DNA of 33,457 bases, from contig JAODNN010000151.1 of NCBI GenBank assembly GCA_025465355.1, positions 1 through 33,457 on the forward strand. Direction: 5' to 3'. Shown here piece by piece: positions 7,999 through 15,484 of this stretch. The notes under the pieces are model-generated. The model had not been told where the DNA came from and searched no databases. It saw only the letters and a list, made by a program, of their open reading frames with translations. Made by a program: the position numbers and the translations under genes. The stretch's first letter is position 1; each line of letters begins with the position of its first letter. The stretch comes from Blastococcus sp. Its GTDB lineage: Bacteria > Actinomycetota > Actinomycetes > Mycobacteriales > Geodermatophilaceae.

Positions 7999-10893
7999 GT
8001 GAGCGCCACGCACGGATGGGACAGGTGGGACGCAACGGACAGGGGACGGCGCGCCTTCGAACTGATGCTCGACAGCGGCGTGGACGACGTGCACAGTGCG
8101 CTCGTGCCACCCGGAGCCCTGCACCATCGGGTCACCGCTGCCCTTGCGAACTGGCAGCTGGACGACGCCGAGGAGCTGCTCGCCGGAGTCGAGAGCGACC
8201 CGACTCCCTACGTCGCCGCCGAACCGGCCGCCGGCGCCTCACCCGACGAGCCGGACGACGCCCCCGCCCCGCTGAGCCGCGCCTGGGCCGACACACTGCG
8301 CGCCGAGCTTCTCGTGCGCCGCCTGCGCGTCGCCGGCTTCACCCTCGTCGGCGAGCCGGTGACCACCTCCGCGGACGCCGAACCCGAGCCGGCCCTCGAC
8401 CTGCACGCCGGGGTGGCCGAGCTGATCGACGGCGGCTCCGGCGCAGACGGCGACCCGCGCGCCGAGTCCGCCTCGCACGCCGCCCTCGCGATCGCGCTGG
8501 TCCGCTCGGCCAAGGCCGCCTTCGACGCCTCCGACGACGACGTCCAGCGCGCCGCCGGCCTGGCCCGGCACGCGCGCATCGAGCTGCTCTCCCGGCGCAT
8601 CGACGCCGCCATGGACGAGGCCGTCGAGGCGGCCAGCCTGCTCGACCCGGTGCTACCGCCGAGCGCGCTCATGGTCGACACCCTCGGCACGCTCGCCGCC
8701 GTGCTGGCCGACCTCGAGCTCATGCCGCTGGCGCTGGACTACCAACGGCGCGCGCACGAGGCCGCGATGGCCGCCGCCGCGGATCCCGACATCCTCAGCC
8801 CCGAGGACGGCACCCCCGACGAACTCGTCGCCGGCACCGCCACCCGCCTCGGCGAGCTGTGTGCCGAGCTCGGCGAAAGCCTGCTCGACGACGGCGTCCC
8901 CGAGTCGGCCGCGCCCTACTTCGCCGAGGCTCGCCTGCTGGCCGGGCAGGCGCTGACCCTGCTGCCGCCCGAGTCCCCCAGCGTCGTCACCGCGCAGGTG
9001 GTGCACGGCTGGGCGCTGGTCGGCCTCGGCGAACACCAGGCGGCGACCGGGCCGCTGCGGGCCGCCGTCCGCCTCACGTCGGCGACCGCGGACCGCGCCC
9101 AGCTGGCGTCGGCACAGCTCGCTCTCGGTCGTGCACTGCGCCGCCAGGGCGACGGCCTGGCGGCCGACCAGCACCTCGTCTCCGCGCTGGCGCTGGGCAC
9201 CGAGCACGGTCTCCCCCGGCTGCGCCGGGCCGCCCTCCGCGAGCTGTGCACGCTGCACGCCGACCTGAACGACGCCGGCCGCGCGCTGCCCTACCTGCAG
9301 GCCTATCTCGCCGACGAGCTGGACCGCGTCGACGAGCGGCGCACCCGCTGGGTGGAGCTGTTCGGCCGCCGCAAGAGCCTGCTGGAGACCGAGCGGGCCG
9401 CGGGACAGCTGCGCCGGCAGGCCTACGAGGACCCGCTCACCCGCCTGCCCAACCGCCGGTACGCGGAGGCGCGCCTCGACGGGCTGCTGTCCGCCGGTGC
9501 CGCACCCGCGCTCGCCGTCGTCGACGTGGACCGGTTCAAGTCGATCAACGACGCGGTCGGCCACCCCGGTGGGGACGTCGTCCTGCGGACCGTCGGCGAA
9601 CTGCTGGTCGCCGGCGTCCGTGACACCGACGAGGTGTGCCGCTGGGCCGGTGACGAGTTCGTGATCCTGCTGCCGGACACCACCGCCGAGCAGGCCGAGC
9701 GGGCCCTCGAGCGGATCCGCCGTTCGGTGGCGAAGCACGACTGGTCCGACCTCGAGCTCGAACTGCCCGTGACGATCAGCGTCGGCATCGCCTCCGCTGC
9801 CCGGGGCGACGACCGGCGGACCTTGTTCGCCGCCGCCGACGGCGTCCTCTACGACGCCAAGCGCAGCGGCCGCGACCGCGTCGTTCGCCTTTCCGGCGTG
9901 ACGCAGACCCGCGCGGGTGGCAGCCCCCTCGACCACCTGTTCGGGCCGCCGCCCGGCGCTGCCGCCGAGGCCCCCGACCAGCCTGAAGGCACCACCGAAG
10001 CACCCGACACGGCCGCCGCCGACTCCCCGGACGTGACCGCCCCGGCAGTTAGGGTCGACGCCGTGCAGCCTTCCCCGCTGGACGACGCCTCCTCCTCGCG
10101 CGCCGAGGCCGGCGGCTTCGCTCCCCTCCTGCTCGAGCCGCAGCCGACCCTCGACCCGCCGCTGAGCCTGGGCGGAGCGGGCCATCCGCTGCTGGGCCCT
10201 GTTCCCGGAGCGACGCCGGTCACCGGGCCGGTCCTGCCGGCGGAGGCGCCCGAGCCCCTGGCGCCCGCCGTCCCGGCCGCATCGGTGGAGCCCGAGGTCA
10301 TCTGGGGCACCGGCCGCACGACCGAGCAGATCCTCACGCTGGTCCGCGAGGCCCGGCGTGAGTTCCCCGATCGGCCGGCGCTCGTGCTGCGGGCCACCGC
10401 GGAGACGCTCGTCGCGCTGGCCGCCGAGCACGATGCGTACACGACCATGGACGCCGCCGCGCTCGCCGCCGCCGTCGGGCCGCTGCCCGAGCCCGCGGGC
10501 CGGGTCCGGGTGCTCTCCGGCGGTGGGGACCCCCGCGTGGCCGCAGAGGCTGCCTTCGTCGCGCGGGTCAGCGGCACCGAGGCCGTCCGGGTGGACGACG
10601 TGGCCGGCAGCCGGCTGCGCTCCCTCCTCGCCGACGGCTCGCTGTTCACCGGCGCCGACTGCCTGATCGTCGTCGCCGGCATGGACGCCTCGCTGGCCAC
10701 CGTGATCGGCGCGATGAGCGACCTGCCCGTCGTGGCGGTGCCGACCTCGGCCGGTGAGCCTGGGGCGCTCGGCGGTCTCGGCGCCCTGCTGACCATGCTC
10801 AACTCGGCCGCACCGGGTGTCACGGTCAGCAACATCGACAACGGCTACTCGGCCGGTGTCTTCGCGGCCCGCGTGGCCCGGCGATCGCGGTAG
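7999..10893 (+). CDS. Diguanylate cyclase fused to a degenerate LarB-like (PurE-fold) domain
   Basis: A 964-aa open frame. Residues 1-470 are TPR-like helices paralogous in layout to the previous gene. The GGDEF domain (about 474-635) has VVDVDRFKSIND, AGDEF (550-554) and an I-site RDTD (541-544). A Pro/Ala-rich linker follows (about 636-765). The C-terminus (766-964) matches nickel-pincer cofactor enzyme LarB: EVIWGTGRTTEQI, VVAGMDASLATVIGAMSD, AVPTSAG, LLTMLNSAAPGVTVSNIDNG. LarB uses Glu180 and Cys221; here the aligned residues, with the same spacing of 41, are Asp896 and Ala937. The LarB DVGVAG and VGYG segments are also lost. The domain is therefore probably not an active LarB. An in-frame GTG at 10063 might start it separately. 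larC follows after a repeat. Confidence 0.85.
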   Translation: MSATHGWDRWDATDRGRRAFELMLDSGVDDVHSALVPPGALHHRVTAALANWQLDDAEELLAGVESDPTPYVAAEPAAGASPDEPDDAPAPLSRAWADTLRAELLVRRLRVAGFTLVGEPVTTSADAEPEPALDLHAGVAELIDGGSGADGDPRAESASHAALAIALVRSAKAAFDASDDDVQRAAGLARHARIELLSRRIDAAMDEAVEAASLLDPVLPPSALMVDTLGTLAAVLADLELMPLALDYQRRAHEAAMAAAADPDILSPEDGTPDELVAGTATRLGELCAELGESLLDDGVPESAAPYFAEARLLAGQALTLLPPESPSVVTAQVVHGWALVGLGEHQAATGPLRAAVRLTSATADRAQLASAQLALGRALRRQGDGLAADQHLVSALALGTEHGLPRLRRAALRELCTLHADLNDAGRALPYLQAYLADELDRVDERRTRWVELFGRRKSLLETERAAGQLRRQAYEDPLTRLPNRRYAEARLDGLLSAGAAPALAVVDVDRFKSINDAVGHPGGDVVLRTVGELLVAGVRDTDEVCRWAGDEFVILLPDTTAEQAERALERIRRSVAKHDWSDLELELPVTISVGIASAARGDDRRTLFAAADGVLYDAKRSGRDRVVRLSGVTQTRAGGSPLDHLFGPPPGAAAEAPDQPEGTTEAPDTAAADSPDVTAPAVRVDAVQPSPLDDASSSRAEAGGFAPLLLEPQPTLDPPLSLGGAGHPLLGPVPGATPVTGPVLPAEAPEPLAPAVPAASVEPEVIWGTGRTTEQILTLVREARREFPDRPALVLRATAETLVALAAEHDAYTTMDAAALAAAVGPLPEPAGRVRVLSGGGDPRVAAEAAFVARVSGTEAVRVDDVAGSRLRSLLADGSLFTGADCLIVVAGMDASLATVIGAMSDLPVVAVPTSAGEPGALGGLGALLTMLNSAAPGVTVSNIDNGYSAGVFAARVARRSR
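10050..10065 (+). promoter_or_regulatory. Possible internal leaderless start for the LarB-like module
   Basis: TAGGGT (10050-10055), 7 nt, then an in-frame GTG (10063) inside the linker-coding part of the GGDEF gene. The arrangement copies the leaderless starts elsewhere in the window. If used, it would make a 276-aa LarB-like protein without the cyclase. No good -35 is visible. Confidence 0.35.
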
Positions 10894-10907
10894 ACACTCT
10901 TCCCGGA

Positions 10908-10970
10908 GTTGATCATCGTCGAATGGCTGCCCTCGTCGGCGTGTCGACCAGCCACTTGCCGATGATCAAC
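10908..10970 (-). repeat. 63-bp inverted-repeat element, copy 2
   Basis: The same length, 22-nt arms and 19-nt loop as the element at 5141-5203, in the opposite orientation. It fills most of the 95-bp gap between the GGDEF/LarB-like gene and larC and ends 6 bp before the larC -10-like hexamer. It contains the ATGGCTG/CAGCCA inner stem as well as the perfect 11-bp ends. Confidence 0.85.
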
Positions 10971-10988
10971 AGCTGAGATGATCGCTCC

Positions 10989-12167
10989 GTGACCATCGGG
11001 TGGCTCGATCTCGCGGCCGGCGCGAGCGGCGACATGCTGCTCGGCGCCCTGGTCGATGCCGGGGTCCCGCTCGACGTGCCGGCTGCTGCAATCGCCGCAC
11101 TGCCGGTCGAGCCGATCCGGCTGGAGGCCGAGCAGACGGCCCGCCACGGCCTGGGGGCCACCCGCGTGCACGTGCATGCGCCGCCGTCGTCGGAACACCG
11201 CACCTGGGCCGGGGTCCGCACCATGCTGACCGAGGCCGCCCTCGCCCCCGCGGTCAGGGACGTCGCCCTGGCGGTCTTCGAGCGGCTGGCGGTCGCCGAG
11301 GGCCGGGTGCACCGGGTGAGCCCCGACGAGGTGCACTTCCACGAGGTCGGCGCCCTCGACGCGCTGGCCGACGTCGTCGGGGTGGTCGCCGGGTTCGGGC
11401 ATCTCGGGCTGGAGCGGCTCACCGCCTCGCCGGTGGCGCTGGGCAGCGGCTCGGCGCGCGGCGCGCACGGCGTCGTCCCCGTCCCCGGGCCGGCCGTGCT
11501 GGAGCTCCTCACCGGGGTGCCGATCGTCGCGGGGCCGGTTCCGGCCGAGATGTGCACGCCCACCGGCGCCGCCCTGGTCGCGGAACTGGTCCGCGAATGG
11601 ACGACGCTGCCGCCGATGCGGGTGCGGCGCGTCGGCATGGGCGCGGGCGGCAGGGACCCGGTCGAGCTGCCGAACGTCGTCCGCCTGGTCCTGGGCGAAC
11701 CCGCTGCGGACCCGGCTGCGGCCGACCCCGTCGTCCTGGAAGCCAATATCGACGACCTCGACCCCAGGCTGTGGCCGGGCGTCCTCGACACCCTCTTCGC
11801 CGCCGGCGCCTCCGACGCCTGGCTGACCCCGATCCTGATGAAGAAGGGGCGCCCCGCGCACATGCTGTCGGTGCTCTGCCGACCCGAGGCGGTGGCCGGA
11901 GTGCAGGCGGCGGTCTTCGCGACGACGTCCACCATCGGGCTGCGGATCGTGCCGGTGGGCAAGCTGGCGCTGGAGCGGACGACGGGATCGGTGGAGGTGC
12001 TCGGCGGCCGGGTCGGCGTGAAGGTCGCCGTCGACGGCGGACGGGTGGTCAACGTCAGCGTCGAGTACGAGGACGTCGCTGCGCTCGCCCGTGACCGGGG
12101 GCTGCCTGTGAAGGAAGTGCTCCGGGCGGCCACCGCGGCAGCGGAAACTGCCTATCCCGTCGGCTGA
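10989..12167 (+). CDS. larC: Nickel-pincer cofactor biosynthesis protein LarC
   Basis: LarC inserts nickel into the pyridinium dithio-carboxylate mononucleotide in a CTP-dependent reaction, the last step of the cofactor made for lactate racemase-type enzymes. The 392-aa protein is one uninterrupted frame. In Lactobacillus plantarum the gene is split and needs a frameshift. Conserved family segments are DLAAGASGDMLLGAL at the start, VHFHEVGALD (from about residue 115), CTPTGAAL, EANIDDLDPR, and TPILMKKGRPAHMLSVLC in the C-terminal domain. The GTG start is 6 nt after GATGAT. It follows the LarB-like fusion gene; larE and larA are not in this window, so the cofactor's user cannot be named. Confidence 0.93.
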   Translation: MTIGWLDLAAGASGDMLLGALVDAGVPLDVPAAAIAALPVEPIRLEAEQTARHGLGATRVHVHAPPSSEHRTWAGVRTMLTEAALAPAVRDVALAVFERLAVAEGRVHRVSPDEVHFHEVGALDALADVVGVVAGFGHLGLERLTASPVALGSGSARGAHGVVPVPGPAVLELLTGVPIVAGPVPAEMCTPTGAALVAELVREWTTLPPMRVRRVGMGAGGRDPVELPNVVRLVLGEPAADPAAADPVVLEANIDDLDPRLWPGVLDTLFAAGASDAWLTPILMKKGRPAHMLSVLCRPEAVAGVQAAVFATTSTIGLRIVPVGKLALERTTGSVEVLGGRVGVKVAVDGGRVVNVSVEYEDVAALARDRGLPVKEVLRAATAAAETAYPVG

Positions 12168-12187
12168 GCGCAGGGCACACTGCGCCG

Positions 12188-12679
12188 ATGCAGCCTGACG
12201 TCGACGTCGTCCGCGCGGTCTACGGCGCCTTCGAGCGTGCCGACCTGCCAGCGATCCTGGCGCTGTTCCGCCCGGACGGGACGGTCTACCAGTCCCCCGC
12301 CCTGCCGTGGGGCGGCGCGCACGAGGGCCACGACGGACTGCTCACGTTCCTCGCGACGCTGAGCAGGACGATCGAGTCCCGGGTGACGACCGAGCATCTG
12401 GTCCCCGACGCTGCGGGGCACGTCGTGCAGGCCGGCCGCACGCGGGGCCGGGTTCGGGCCACCGGCGCCCGGTTCGACCTCGTCGAGACCCACGTGTGGA
12501 CGGTGGAGGACGGGCAGATCCGCCGCTTCGAGGTCTACCTGGACACCGAGGGCATGCTGGCGGCCCTCGACGCGCCGGCCACCGACCCCGGGGACGAGCC
12601 GGTCAGACCTGCTGGCCGCTCCACTCGGCCAGCCGTCGCTCGGCTTCCGCGGGTGAGACGTCCTGCACCCGGGTCATGA
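12188..12679 (+). CDS. SnoaL-like / NTF2-like protein
   Basis: A 163-aa protein whose first 130 residues have the NTF2-like cone fold pattern: an opening helix DVVRAVYGAFERADLPAILALF, then strands ending in VWTVEDGQIRRFEVYLDTEGM. Members are small isomerases, hydrolases or ligand binders. No catalytic set can be assigned. The ATG lies 6 nt after CACACT. The last 25 residues are Arg/Pro-rich and are encoded antisense to the end of the VOC gene, a 77-bp convergent overlap, so they may be a read-through tail without function. Confidence 0.75.
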   Translation: MQPDVDVVRAVYGAFERADLPAILALFRPDGTVYQSPALPWGGAHEGHDGLLTFLATLSRTIESRVTTEHLVPDAAGHVVQAGRTRGRVRATGARFDLVETHVWTVEDGQIRRFEVYLDTEGMLAALDAPATDPGDEPVRPAGRSTRPAVARLPRVRRPAPGS

Positions 12680-13079
12680 CCGCCCAGCGGTGGCCGAACG
12701 GGTCGTAGATCGAGGCGAACCGGTCGCCGGTGACGAATGTGCTCGGCTTCTCGCGCACGGTGGCCCCCCGCTCGACGGCCGCTGCGAAGACTGCGTCGAC
12801 GTCGGGGACGTAGATGCAGGTGGAGCCGCTGACCTTGTCCTCGGCCTGTCCGCTCGGGGGCACCAGACCGTAGGCCTCGTTCGGGTCGCTGAGCTGCAGC
12901 CGCCCGTCGCCGAGGTCGAGTTCGGCGTGCATGACCGTGCCGTCCGCTCCGTCCATGCGACCGACGACGGTCGCCCCGAAGACCTCTTCGTAGAAGGTGA
13001 TGGCATCGGCGGCTGGGGAGCAGACGAGGAACGGGGTCAGCGTGGTGTAGCCCGCGGGCTTTCCGTTGGTGATCGTCAT
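12603..13079 (-). CDS. VOC-family protein (glyoxalase/PhnB-like)
   Basis: A 158-aa vicinal-oxygen-chelate protein of the PhnB/YdhR-like type. It opens with TLTPFLVCSPAADAITFYEEVFGA, continues with MHAELDLGDGRLQLSD, and closes with FASIYDPFGHRWAVMTRV. It forms two beta-alpha-beta-beta-beta modules. A metal-binding function is possible through the His and Glu positions, but many such proteins bind antibiotics or have no known ligand. The start is the ATG at 13079, preceded by AGGGAC. It is divergent from the AraC gene with only 27 bp between start codons, so the regulator may control it. Confidence 0.85.
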   Translation of the reverse strand: MTITNGKPAGYTTLTPFLVCSPAADAITFYEEVFGATVVGRMDGADGTVMHAELDLGDGRLQLSDPNEAYGLVPPSGQAEDKVSGSTCIYVPDVDAVFAAAVERGATVREKPSTFVTGDRFASIYDPFGHRWAVMTRVQDVSPAEAERRLAEWSGQQV

Positions 13080-13094
13080 GTCCCTGACTCTGCC

Positions 13095-13100
13095 TAGGCT
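13095..13100 (+). promoter_or_regulatory. -10 box of the AraC-type gene in a divergent overlap
   Basis: TAGGCT, 6 nt before the GTG at 13107. It lies in the palindrome GCCTAGGC (13092-13099), in the 27-bp gap between the divergent VOC and AraC starts. The two promoters must overlap. Confidence 0.5.
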
Positions 13101-13106
13101 GCGGTC

Positions 13107-13982
13107 GTGGCGTCTTGGAAGAACGCGACAGGGCTGGCGACAGTGCGCGGCGGGAGCACACGTGGCGTGCTGCGGCCGGCCGAGACGGCGCAGGCGGCGA
13201 ACCTGACGCGCGAGTATCGCGTCGCGACGGGGCTGCAGCCTTTCGTGGAGCGGTACTGGTCGGTGCGTTGGGATCTGACCGGCCGCTCCGCCTTCCGGTC
13301 GGAGGTGCTCAGCCACCCGGCCGTGAACGTCTCGGTGGAGTCGGGCAGCTCCCCCCGCTTCGGCTTCCCGCTGCCCGCCGCGCTCGTGCACGGCGTCGTC
13401 ACCCGCCGCTTCACCGTCGACCTGGTCGGATGGGGCCGGGTGACCGCGGTGAAGTTCCGCCCGGGTGGCTTCCGGGCGTTCACCGGCGACCAGCCGGCAC
13501 TCAACAGCGTCACGCTCGTGAGCGGGGAGTTCGGCGCCGACCCGGACGCGGTGACGACGGCGGTGCTGGCCGAGGACGACGACGACGCCCGAGCCGCGGT
13601 GCTCGATGCCGCCCTGTCACCGCTGGCGCCCGAGCCGCAGCGGCCCTACCTCGACCTGCAGGAACTGCTCGGACGCATGGTCGAGGACCGCAGCCTGGTG
13701 CGGGTCGACCAGGTCGCCGCGCTCGGCGACATGAGCGTGCGCTCGCTGCAACGGCTGTTCGCGACCTTCCTCGGGGTGAGCCCGAAGAGCGTGCTGGCCC
13801 GCTACCGCCTCCAGGACGCCGCGGCCGCCATCGACGCCGGCGAGGTGGACGACCTCGCCGGGCTCGCGGTGTCACTGGGCTGGTTCGACCAGGCGCACTT
13901 CAGCCGGGACTTCCGCGTCGTCGTCGGCACCACGCCGTCGGCGTACCTGCGCGGGGCCAGGAAGGGCGCCGGCAGCGCGTGA
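13107..13982 (+). CDS. AraC-family transcriptional regulator
   Basis: A 291-aa regulator. The N-terminal region (about 40-160) resembles the ligand-sensing domain found in AraC proteins that open with LQPFVERYWSVRWDL and contain GRVTAVKFRPGGFRAF. The C-terminal AraC DNA-binding domain has two helix-turn-helix units: VDQVAALGDMSVRSLQRLFATFLGVSPK and LAVSLGWFDQAHFSRDFRVVVGTTPSAYL. The GTG start follows TAGGCT by 6 nt. The divergent VOC gene is the most likely target. The inducer is unknown. Confidence 0.9.
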   Translation: MASWKNATGLATVRGGSTRGVLRPAETAQAANLTREYRVATGLQPFVERYWSVRWDLTGRSAFRSEVLSHPAVNVSVESGSSPRFGFPLPAALVHGVVTRRFTVDLVGWGRVTAVKFRPGGFRAFTGDQPALNSVTLVSGEFGADPDAVTTAVLAEDDDDARAAVLDAALSPLAPEPQRPYLDLQELLGRMVEDRSLVRVDQVAALGDMSVRSLQRLFATFLGVSPKSVLARYRLQDAAAAIDAGEVDDLAGLAVSLGWFDQAHFSRDFRVVVGTTPSAYLRGARKGAGSA

Positions 13983-13986
13983 CCGG

Positions 13987-15426
13987 TCAGACGACGGGGT
14001 CCGACGGCGACCGGTCGCCGGACCCGTCCGTGACGGCATAGCGCTCGGCATCCGCGTCGGCCCGTGCCAGCAGGGCCACAGCGGTCCGCAGCACGTCGGG
14101 CGGCTGGGTGAAGGGCAACCGCAGGCGGTCGTCGAGTGCATGACCGGTCCCGAACAGCGGTCCGGCCGCCAGCCGGAGCCCGTACCGCTCGGCGGCGGAG
14201 ACCAGGGCGCGGGACCGGGGCGTCGGCAGGCCGCACCACAGCACCAGACCGCCCGGCGGCGCAGGCACCCGCCAGGCCGGGAGGTGCGCGCGCAGTTCGG
14301 CCGTCAGCACCCCCCGCTGCTCGCGCAGCCGCCGCCGATGCTCGTCGAGCGCCGCCGCGGCGCCGTCCATCAGGGCACAGGCGGCCAACTGCTCCACAAC
14401 CGGCCCGGCCATGGTGGACCGGACGGCGACGGCGGTCAGCCGCCGCACGACGTCGGCGTTCCCGCGCACCCAGCCGATCCGCAGTCCACCCCAGGCGATC
14501 TTGCTCAGCGTGCCTACCGACAGGTGCCCGTCACCGAATGCGGCCAGCGGAGGCGGCGGCGGGGTGTCCAGCCACAGTTCGGCGAACGTCTCGTCGATCA
14601 CCGCCGTCGTCCCGGCCCGCCGCAAGGCCCGTGCGAGCCGCTCCCGGCCGGCGACGTCGAGGAGCAGGCCGGTGGGGTTCTGGAAGTCCGGCATCAGGTA
14701 GGCGGCAGCCGGCCGGGCACTCGCCAGCGTCCGCTCGGCGGTGTCGAGCCAGGCGCCCGGGTCCTCCGGCTCCAGCGCGGTGGGCAGCAGCCGGACCCCC
14801 AGGGCGCGGGCCGCGTCGAGCGCGTTCGGATAGGTGGGCTGCTCGACCAGCAGCCGCTGGCCGCGGCGCAGCACGGTCTGGAACGCCGTCGACACGCCGT
14901 GCAGCGCCCCCGCCGTGACCAGCACCTGCTCCGGCGTCGTCGGCAGGCCGCGGGCGCTGTAGCGGTCGGCGATCCGGGCGCGGAGCTCGGGCAACCCGCC
15001 CGGGTGGTAGCCGTGCTGGGGCAGGTAGCGGGGCAGTTCGGTCAGCGCGGCGGCGAACGCGGTCGGCACCGACGCCGGGGCGGACGGCGCGGCGTGAGCC
15101 AGGTCGATCGTGCCGTCGTCCACCGGTCCGGGCACCCAGGCGCCGCGGTCCGGTCCGGCGGGCAGCGCGGCGAACGTGCCGGCGCCCTGGCGGGCGGTGG
15201 CCCAGCCGTCCTCCCGCAGCCGCGCGTAGGCGGCGGTCACCGTGGCCCTGCTCAGTGCGAGCGCCGCCGCGAGGTCGCGCTCCGCGGGCAGCCGGGTGCC
15301 CAGGGGAACGCGGCCGTCGGCGACCAGGAGCCGCACCCGCGTGGCCAGGGCGGCGTAGCGCGGGGGGCGGTCGGCGCCGAGGTCACCGACGAGCTCCGCA
15401 AGCCGGCGGGCCGACGTCGTCTCCAC
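13987..15426 (-). CDS. MocR-type regulator (GntR HTH plus aminotransferase-like domain), YczR-like
   Basis: A 479-aa MocR-family regulator. A GntR winged helix (about 18-85; GTRLPAERDLAAALALSRATVTAAY) is joined to a fold-type I PLP-dependent aminotransferase-like domain, with YLMPDFQNPTG and the Schiff-base lysine in TLSKIAWGGLRIGW. These proteins sense PLP or an amino compound and usually regulate a divergent gene. The neighbour is a YczE-like membrane protein, which matches the YczR-YczE pairing described for this family. The GTG start has a GGAGG about 9 nt upstream. Its stop lies 4 bp from the AraC gene's stop, so the two are convergent. Confidence 0.9.
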   Translation of the reverse strand: METTSARRLAELVGDLGADRPPRYAALATRVRLLVADGRVPLGTRLPAERDLAAALALSRATVTAAYARLREDGWATARQGAGTFAALPAGPDRGAWVPGPVDDGTIDLAHAAPSAPASVPTAFAAALTELPRYLPQHGYHPGGLPELRARIADRYSARGLPTTPEQVLVTAGALHGVSTAFQTVLRRGQRLLVEQPTYPNALDAARALGVRLLPTALEPEDPGAWLDTAERTLASARPAAAYLMPDFQNPTGLLLDVAGRERLARALRRAGTTAVIDETFAELWLDTPPPPPLAAFGDGHLSVGTLSKIAWGGLRIGWVRGNADVVRRLTAVAVRSTMAGPVVEQLAACALMDGAAAALDEHRRRLREQRGVLTAELRAHLPAWRVPAPPGGLVLWCGLPTPRSRALVSAAERYGLRLAAGPLFGTGHALDDRLRLPFTQPPDVLRTAVALLARADADAERYAVTDGSGDRSPSDPVV

Positions 15427-15440
15427 GCCACTACCCTCCG

Positions 15441-15465
15441 ATTGGCCTGTGGTTCACGAGCCAAT
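15441..15465 (+). promoter_or_regulatory. Inverted repeat in the MocR/YczE divergent promoter
   Basis: ATTGGC (15441-15446) and GCCAAT (15460-15465) form a perfect 6-bp inverted repeat with centres 19 bp apart. It lies in the 58-bp gap between the divergent starts, over the -35 area of the yczE gene. It is a candidate MocR binding site. Confidence 0.5.
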
Positions 15466-15484
15466 TCTGTACGACGATCGATCC

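Noticed and set aside
8653-10431. A 592-codon minus-strand open frame opposite the GGDEF/LarB-like gene
   Set aside because: Low-complexity Gly/Gln/Arg translation with no domain. The plus strand carries clear GGDEF and LarB-like sequence.
7999-10893. Annotating the C-terminal part as a functional larB
   Set aside because: The residues aligned with catalytic Glu180 and Cys221 are Asp and Ala, and neighbouring LarB segments are altered. It is called LarB-like only.
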